In this document: in pieces, positions 62,552 through 64,000 of the stretch
Position numbering within the stretch: position 1 is the first letter of the stretch
Layout of the letters: each line of letters begins with the position of its first letter
NCBI RefSeq assembly: GCF_048007105.1
Contig: NZ_CP180352.1
Span: 3,906,001 to 3,970,000 of the forward strand
Origin: Minwuia sp048007105
GTDB lineage: Bacteria > Pseudomonadota > Alphaproteobacteria > Minwuiales > Minwuiaceae
Direction: 5' to 3'
DNA: 64,000 nt
Made by a program: the position numbers and the translations under genes
The notes under the pieces: model-generated
The model's input: the letters and a program-made list of their open reading frames with translations, nothing else
What the model was told of the DNA's origin: nothing
Database searches by the model: none

Positions 62552-62666
62552 CAATTCACGGATCGCCGCCAAGGCCCCCGCGTCTTTAGGACAGATGCGC
62601 ATTAGGCCCTCCAGAATCAAAAAAAGCCGCCGAAGCGACCCACCGTATGCTCAGGGGATACACCCC

Positions 62667-62674
62667 CGCGGAAT
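62667..62674. repeat. Target-site duplication, right copy
   Basis: CGCGGAAT directly after the right inverted repeat; the perfect match to the left copy implies a recent insertion. Confidence 0.95.
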
Positions 62675-62735
62675 TGTAACCTCTGGGGCCTTCAGGGCAT
62701 AGTTCGATCCGCGCACGCTACGATGGCGATCACAG

Positions 62736-62771
62736 CAGGCCGGCCCGTGTCCGGGCGCGGAAACCGGCCTG
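62736..62771. other. GC-rich hairpin between the two RTX genes
   Basis: CAGGCCGG (62736-62743) pairs with CCGGCCTG (62764-62771), with CCCG-TGTC-CGGG (62744-62755) forming an inner hairpin. It lies about 22-57 bases beyond the stop of the upstream RTX gene and could be a terminator without T-tract, or an mRNA end. The remaining 62675-62792 stretch holds no gene. Confidence 0.35.
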
Positions 62772-62792
62772 TGCAGCTGCCTCGGTGCCGGA

Positions 62793-64000
62793 TCAGACGA
62801 GGCCGGTGAAGTCGTCCTCGCCGATCGAGCTGGTATAGGTGTCCTCGATCCGGATCGAACCATGGTCGCCAAGCTTCACAAGCACGTCTCGGCCGATGTC
62901 GATGATCTGGATGTCGCTGAACGACAATCCGAGCGCGCTGACATCCATCTTGTCGCCTTCTGCCTCGCACCAGTCCGCGATCACGTCGCAGCCGATGTCG
63001 TCGCCGGAGAAGCGGAAGGTATCCGCGCCGGCACCGCCATAGAGCTTGTCGTCGTCGGCGCCACCGTCCAGCGTGTCGTTGCCCCAGCTTCCGATCAGCT
63101 TGTCCCGGCCCTCGCCGCCGAAGATGGCGTCGTCGCCCGAGCCGCCATAGATCTTGTCCTTGCCGCCAAGACCATGGATCTCATCCTCGCCGCGCGTGCC
63201 GTAGATGTATTCCGACCAGTCGTTGCCGACGATGGCGTCGGGGCTCATGCCGTTCGCTTCGGGCTCGAGGCCTTCGAAGTCGCGGGCATTGAGATCGCTC
63301 TTCGCGAAGCCCTTCAGGATGATCTTGCTGCCGTCGGGCGCCTCGATCAGCGTGTCGCGGCCCCACCAGCCGGTCTGGCTGATCGACAGGTCCGAGAACT
63401 TCAGGCCCAGGCCGGTGAAGTCGAGCTTGTCGGTGCCGTTGCAGAAGTCCTCGATGACGTCGCAGCCGAAGTCGCCCTCGCCGAAGACGAAGGTGTCCTC
63501 GCCCTCGCCGCCGGACATGGTGTCGTTGCCTGCGCCGCCTTCGATGGTGTCGTCGCCCTTCTCGCCGTCGATCCGGTCGTTGCCGCTGCCGCCTGTCACC
63601 ACGTCGTCGCCGTTGCCGGTCCAGATGGTGTCGTTGCCAGCGCCGCCGTCGACGGTGTCCGCGACATCGGCGTAGTAATCGGTGTCGAAGACGTCATTGC
63701 CGCCGCCGAGCTCGTACTTCATGGCGAAGTCGGCGCTGTAGATCCTGTCACCGAAGTCGGAACCGCGGAACGCCTCGATCTCGATGAAGGTGTCGCCCAG
63801 CGCCTCACCGGCCAGGCCGCCGGCCTCGACCGAGCGGTAGTAGCCGCCGATACCGTTGTGGTCGGTATTGGAGAAGGCGATGGTCACGCCCTCGCAGGCA
63901 TTGGAGTAATCGGCGATGTCGTAGCCCTGGCCGCCGTGAATGGTATCGGCGCCCTTGCCGCCGCGGATGATGTCGTCGTCGTCGCCGCCGCAGACCAGAT
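62793..64000 (-). CDS. RTX calcium-binding protein (5' part outside window)
   Basis: The visible 402-residue C-terminal part is dominated by nonapeptide repeats (DGGAGNDTIWTGNGDDVVTGGSGNDRI). Unusually for RTX proteins it has several cysteines, in two matching segments GCDVIEDFCNGTDKLDF and GCDVIADWCEAEGDKMDV, each just after a repeat block. The C-terminus DVLVKLGDHGSIRIEDTYTSSIGEDDFTGLV ends in an acidic-hydrophobic tail as in type I secreted proteins. The frame runs open to the edge (LVCGGDDDDIIRGGKGADTI...). It is on the same strand as the giant RTX gene; the IS separates them. Confidence 0.88.
   Translation of the reverse strand, partial: LVCGGDDDDIIRGGKGADTIHGGQGYDIADYSNACEGVTIAFSNTDHNGIGGYYRSVEAGGLAGEALGDTFIEIEAFRGSDFGDRIYSADFAMKYELGGGNDVFDTDYYADVADTVDGGAGNDTIWTGNGDDVVTGGSGNDRIDGEKGDDTIEGGAGNDTMSGGEGEDTFVFGEGDFGCDVIEDFCNGTDKLDFTGLGLKFSDLSISQTGWWGRDTLIEAPDGSKIILKGFAKSDLNARDFEGLEPEANGMSPDAIVGNDWSEYIYGTRGEDEIHGLGGKDKIYGGSGDDAIFGGEGRDKLIGSWGNDTLDGGADDDKLYGGAGADTFRFSGDDIGCDVIADWCEAEGDKMDVSALGLSFSDIQIIDIGRDVLVKLGDHGSIRIEDTYTSSIGEDDFTGLV

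Larger units (their letters stand above)
60270..62666. mobile_element. IS1595-family insertion element with cargo genes, 2,397 bp
   Basis: The ends are imperfect 31-bp inverted repeats: 60270-60300 and the complement of 62636-62666 match at 27 of 31 positions, both starting GGGGTGTATCCCC. The 8-bp direct repeats CGCGGAAT at 60262-60269 and 62667-62674 form a perfect target duplication, as expected for IS1595. The element carries its transposase on the plus strand, three genes on the minus strand and one more on the plus strand. It sits between the two RTX genes, 34 bases upstream of the giant gene's ATG. Confidence 0.95.

Overview
The window looks like a high-GC alphaproteobacterial chromosome segment, perhaps Rhodospirillales-like and free-living. 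The evidence is a stand-alone aa3-type cytochrome c oxidase subunit IV gene (a family typical of Alphaproteobacteria), a TTAA-N7-TTAAC CtrA-type box, an aerobic-type cobA/cobB pair, and many short acyl-CoA/xenobiotic metabolism operons. Genus assignment is not possible from sequence reading alone.

Left part (1-32.7 kb). The window opens inside paaA (phenylacetyl-CoA epoxygenase), followed by a small DUF2256 gene and tRNA-Thr(GGT). A patatin / acetoacetate decarboxylase / 3-hydroxybutyrate dehydrogenase operon follows, which looks like ketone-body or polyhydroxybutyrate use. The rest is a mosaic of small catabolic and detoxification operons: four luciferase-like flavin oxidoreductases (two frameshifted), crotonases, PaaI thioesterases, two Nu-type glutathione transferases flanking a Cys/Met PLP enzyme, amidohydrolases, a TetR gene with a clear palindromic operator, a D-aminoacylase operon, and a DUF1800/DUF1501 pair.

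Middle (32.7-48.9 kb). Four translationally coupled genes for exported proteins (a very large coiled-coil/beta protein, two small secreted proteins and an outer-membrane barrel) lie downstream of the CtrA-type box and form the best candidate here for an undescribed envelope system. Next come a cold-shock gene, a TPR-SLOG-class III nucleotidyl cyclase with an altered active site, a PAS protein, cobB-cobA, proX, a noncanonical crotonase, an MBL hydrolase, a methyltransferase, a polysaccharide deacetylase and a 42-residue cytochrome oxidase subunit IV.

Right part (48.9-64 kb). A 3,783-residue RTX protein carries an N-terminal matrixin/serralysin-type zinc protease, four 145-residue near-identical repeats, a seven-repeat FG-GAP propeller, a cadherin-like domain and a type I secretion-like C-terminus. 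A 2,397-bp IS1595-family element with cargo genes, imperfect 31-bp inverted repeats and a perfect 8-bp target duplication sits 26 bp upstream of its ATG. On the other side of the element is the C-terminal part of a second RTX gene on the same strand, so the element split a tandem RTX locus.

Five genes carry apparent single-frame breaks, several at short G/C runs. These are either assembly indels or real pseudogenes, and each is marked.
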